Shown piece by piece: positions 24,731 to 27,072 of a DNA stretch of 27,072 nucleotides (position 1 is its first letter; each line of letters starts with the position of its first letter). This stretch comes from Streptosporangiaceae bacterium (GTDB taxonomy: Bacteria > Actinomycetota > Actinomycetes > Streptosporangiales > Streptosporangiaceae). Under the pieces are notes generated by a model. That model was not told where the DNA came from, searched no databases, and saw only the letters and a list, made by a program, of their open reading frames with translations. Location of the stretch: the NCBI GenBank assembly GCA_030039095.1, contig JASHQP010000066.1:1-27072 (forward strand), given 5' to 3'. The position numbers were made by a program, and so were the translations under genes.

Positions 24731-26062
24731 ATGAAGAGTCTTGGCACCGTCAGCAGACGGGCGGGAGCGCTCGTCCTCAGCGTTGGCCTGGCTGGGGTGG
24801 CCGCCGCCTGCGGCTCGACCAGCAGCGGCAGCAGCACCAGTTCCAGCTCATCGAATTCGATCACCGTCGCCGTGGCCTACCCGTCCCCGCCCAAGTCCTT
24901 GCTCGCCGAGTTCACCAAGCAGACCGGCATCAAGGTCACCTGGGTCAACATCGGCTGGGACGACCTGCAGACCAAGATCGCCGCCGCCGCATCCGCCAAC
25001 ACGTACTTCGCCGACGCCGCCGACGTCGACTGGTCCAAGGTCGGGGAGTACCAGCGGACCGGCTGGTTCTACCCGCTGAACAAGTACTTCGACGTGGCCA
25101 GCCTCGCGTCAGACTTTCCCCAGATCGACACGTTCGTGTCCAACAACGAGCTGATGGGGATGCCGTTCGACTCGTCGTTCCTGGTCACGACCGTGAACAC
25201 CAAGGACTTCGCCAAGGCGGGCATCACCACGATGCCGACGACGCTGGCGGAGTTCACCGCGGACCTGAAGAAGGTCGGCGCGGCTAACAACATGCCTAGC
25301 CCGCTCGACATCCACTTCGCCACCGCCGAGGGCTTGTCGACCTGCTGGTACCAGATCACCTCGGCGTTCGGCGGCCAGGTCCTGACCTCCAAGGACACCC
25401 CGGCGTTCACCTCGCCGGGCTCGCCCGGCTACCAGGCGCTGTCCTGGATGGTCAACGCGTACAAGAGCGGCCTGGTGCCCAAGGGCAACATCAACGAGAC
25501 CGACTACCAGGGATTCACGACCGAGATGGCGAGGAACCGGGTCGCCGCCGAGATGTGCGACTACTCCGGCAGCGTCGCCTCGATCTACAACGTGCCGTCA
25601 ACATCCAGCGTGGTGAACGACACCGAGTACATCCCGACGCCGGGGGCGAGCGGCGTCGGCGGTAACGTCGCCAACCCCGATGGCATCGGCATCCCGAAGA
25701 CCGCCAAGAACGTGGCGGGCGCGGTGAAGTTCATCAAGTGGTTCACCAGCACCGAGAACCAGGCGACCTGGGCCGGGCTGCAGGGAGCCAAGGACGTGGT
25801 GAGCACGTTCCCGCTGCCGGCGCGGCTATCCAGCTTCAACCTGATGGTCAAGGCGGGCAACATCGCCCAGGCATCCCAGCTGGCCAGCATTCTCCAGGCG
25901 CACGCCAAGGCACCGTTCCCGAACGGGGCGCCCCCGTGGTACGTGCAGTTCAGCGCCGCGGTGCAGACTAACATTCACGAGGCGGCCGCGGGACAGGAGA
26001 CGGTGCAGCAGGCGGTCAGCGCGATAGCCAGCCAGGTCAACCAGCTCAAGTCCTCCGGCTGA
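24731..26062 (+). CDS. ABC transporter sugar-binding lipoprotein (family 1 type)
   Basis: An extracellular substrate-binding lipoprotein of a carbohydrate ABC importer, 443 residues. The signal peptide (RR, then LVLSVGLAGVAAA) ends in the lipobox VAAAC, lipidated at Cys27, followed by a Ser/Thr/Gly-rich linker (28-42). The mature part starts ITVAVAYPSPPKSLLAEFTKQTGIKVTWV, with YFADAADVDWSKVGEYQRTGWFYPLNKYF and late AVKFIKWFTSTENQATWAGLQG, the common pattern of family 1 sugar-binding proteins. ATG 24731 has AGAGGGA 5-6 nt upstream; the frame upstream to 24638 is not coding. The permease genes follow 42 bp later. Sugar identity is unknown. Confidence 0.92.
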   Translation: MKSLGTVSRRAGALVLSVGLAGVAAACGSTSSGSSTSSSSSNSITVAVAYPSPPKSLLAEFTKQTGIKVTWVNIGWDDLQTKIAAAASANTYFADAADVDWSKVGEYQRTGWFYPLNKYFDVASLASDFPQIDTFVSNNELMGMPFDSSFLVTTVNTKDFAKAGITTMPTTLAEFTADLKKVGAANNMPSPLDIHFATAEGLSTCWYQITSAFGGQVLTSKDTPAFTSPGSPGYQALSWMVNAYKSGLVPKGNINETDYQGFTTEMARNRVAAEMCDYSGSVASIYNVPSTSSVVNDTEYIPTPGASGVGGNVANPDGIGIPKTAKNVAGAVKFIKWFTSTENQATWAGLQGAKDVVSTFPLPARLSSFNLMVKAGNIAQASQLASILQAHAKAPFPNGAPPWYVQFSAAVQTNIHEAAAGQETVQQAVSAIASQVNQLKSSG

Positions 26063-26104
26063 GGCCGTGGTGACACCGCGGGCGCATCGCCGCCGCACCG
26101 CCCG

Positions 26105-27016
26105 GTGAGCACGACGCAGCAGGGAGGCGTGAGTTTGAGCGCGGCGCGCCGTGGCAGGCTGCTGCCTTATCTTCTGCTGTCGCCGCTGGTCGTGTTCATC
26201 GGGGCGCTGTCGTTCGTGCCGACCGCCGACACCACGGTCGAGGCGTTCTTCCGGGTGATGCCGCTCGACCCGCCGGACAGGTTCACCGGCCTCGGCAACT
26301 TCCGCGCGCTGTTCGCTGACTCGGCCATCACCACGTCGTGGGAGAACACCGCGGTCTATGTGGTCATCGGCGTGGTGGCGTCGGTCGCGGCAGGCACCGC
26401 AATCGCGGTCGCGCTGAAGCAGCGCTTCCGGCTGCGCGGCGTCGTGCTGGCGCTCGTGATCCTGCCGTGGGCGCTGCCCGCCGTGGTAGAGGCGGTGATC
26501 TGGAGCTGGATCTACAACCCGACCTTCGGCGTGATGAACAGCGCGCTGCATTCCGCGCACCTGATCGGCGGCTACCACGTGTGGCTCGGCCTGGACCGGT
26601 GGCTGACGATCGGCCTGATCGAGATCGTGCAGGTCTGGCAAATCACGCCGCTGTCAGCGCTGATCATCCTGGCGGCGCTGCAGGCGATCCCCACCGACCT
26701 GTACGAGGCCGCGCGGGTGGACGGCGCCGGGCCACTGCAGGCGTTCCGGCGCATATCCCTGCCCTTGATAAGGCCCGCCCTCGCGGTGTGCGCGGTCGAG
26801 GCGCTGGTGCTGTCGCTGAACATCTTCGACCAGGTCTACATCCTGAACGGGATCGCGCCGCTCGGCTCGTCGGTGATGCTGCAGACGTACGTGATGACGT
26901 TCGAGAACCTGAACTTCGGCGGCGGCTACGCGCTGTCGCTGCTGGTGACGCTCGCCACCGCGGTGGCGTCGATGGCCATGCTGGCGCTGCTCTACCGCCG
27001 GACGGAGGCCGCGTGA
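26105..27016 (+). CDS. Sugar ABC transporter permease, MalF/UgpA type
   Basis: An inner-membrane permease of about 303 residues with six predicted membrane helices (first at LLPYLLLSPLVVFIGALSF, then VYVVIGVVASVAAGTAIAV, GVVLALVILPWALPAVVEAV and others). The cytoplasmic EAA loop contacting the ATPase is EAARVDGAGPLQAFRRISLP. GTG 26105 has no clear ribosome binding site; a later TTG 26135 has GGAGG 7 nt upstream and would remove ten residues, so the start is uncertain. The stop overlaps the start of the next permease (TGATG). No ATPase gene is seen; in many actinobacteria a shared MsiK-type ATPase serves such transporters. Confidence 0.92.
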   Translation: MSTTQQGGVSLSAARRGRLLPYLLLSPLVVFIGALSFVPTADTTVEAFFRVMPLDPPDRFTGLGNFRALFADSAITTSWENTAVYVVIGVVASVAAGTAIAVALKQRFRLRGVVLALVILPWALPAVVEAVIWSWIYNPTFGVMNSALHSAHLIGGYHVWLGLDRWLTIGLIEIVQVWQITPLSALIILAALQAIPTDLYEAARVDGAGPLQAFRRISLPLIRPALAVCAVEALVLSLNIFDQVYILNGIAPLGSSVMLQTYVMTFENLNFGGGYALSLLVTLATAVASMAMLALLYRRTEAA

Positions 27017-27072
27017 TGACGGCCGGCACCGGCGAGCGGACCGCGCGGGCGGTGACCCGCGTGGCGAGCGGC
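27016..27072 (+). CDS. Second sugar ABC permease (MalG type), N-terminal fragment cut by window end
   Basis: ATG 27016 overlaps the stop of the first permease, with GGAGG 7 nt upstream; GTG 27013 in the same frame is possible. Nineteen codons are visible (MTAGTGERTARAVTRVASG). They show only the polar N-terminus, so the identity rests on position in the operon. Confidence 0.7.
   Translation, partial: MTAGTGERTARAVTRVASG

Overview
The window is high-GC, densely coded DNA from a chromosome of a filamentous-type actinobacterium (Actinomycetes; genus not identifiable by eye). The signs are strongly G/C-ending codons, many GTG starts, actinobacterial families, and many start codons that lie 6-8 nt after a TANNNT -10 box with no ribosome binding site (leaderless mRNAs). 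The block birA - PH-domain membrane protein - purK - purE - acyl-CoA dehydrogenase is the same neighbourhood as Mycobacterium tuberculosis birA (Rv3279c), Rv3278c, purK, purE and fadE25. Here it is split by about 9.5 kb of other genes between the PH-domain gene and purK.

Layout. 1-1153: 3' end of birA and a PH-domain membrane protein. 1188-3981: HMG-CoA lyase and an acyl-CoA carboxylase beta (carboxyltransferase) subunit, each preceded by a short leaderless ORF that overlaps the main start; a leucine/acyl-CoA catabolic pair without a local biotin carboxylase. 3982-8288: an orphan peptide-type (family 5) solute-binding lipoprotein without permeases, followed by an M17 leucyl aminopeptidase; near-identical dyad elements lie before both genes, suggesting a co-regulated peptide-use pair. 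8541-10589: an OmpR/PhoB response regulator (leaderless) and its histidine kinase. 10688-12407: purK-purE, ended by a long hairpin shared with a convergent THUMP-like SAM methyltransferase gene (12505-13692, minus). 13837-15009: acyl-CoA dehydrogenase. 15059-15585: YefM-YoeB toxin-antitoxin pair with two TGTACA boxes 12 bp apart. 15629-16439 (minus): two overlapping small membrane protein genes behind a perfect 7-3-7 operator-like dyad. 16546-18989: a P-loop kinase-like protein and a flavohemoglobin with a long repeat-bearing N-terminal extension. 19071-19609: a second toxin-antitoxin-like pair (RelE-like toxin) directly before tex (19611-22094). 22135-22611 (minus): GNAT acetyltransferase. 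22699-27072: a sugar-use locus, with PfkB kinase and DeoR regulator on the minus strand, divergent from a family 1 solute-binding lipoprotein and two permease genes (the second cut off by the window end).

I see no rRNA, tRNA, CRISPR array, transposase or phage gene. I did not find a wholly new multi-gene system. The most unusual signals are the leaderless upstream ORFs with a duplicated promoter-start cassette at HMG-CoA lyase/carboxylase, the paired dyads around the orphan binding protein and aminopeptidase, the operator dyad before the membrane pair, and the extended flavohemoglobin.
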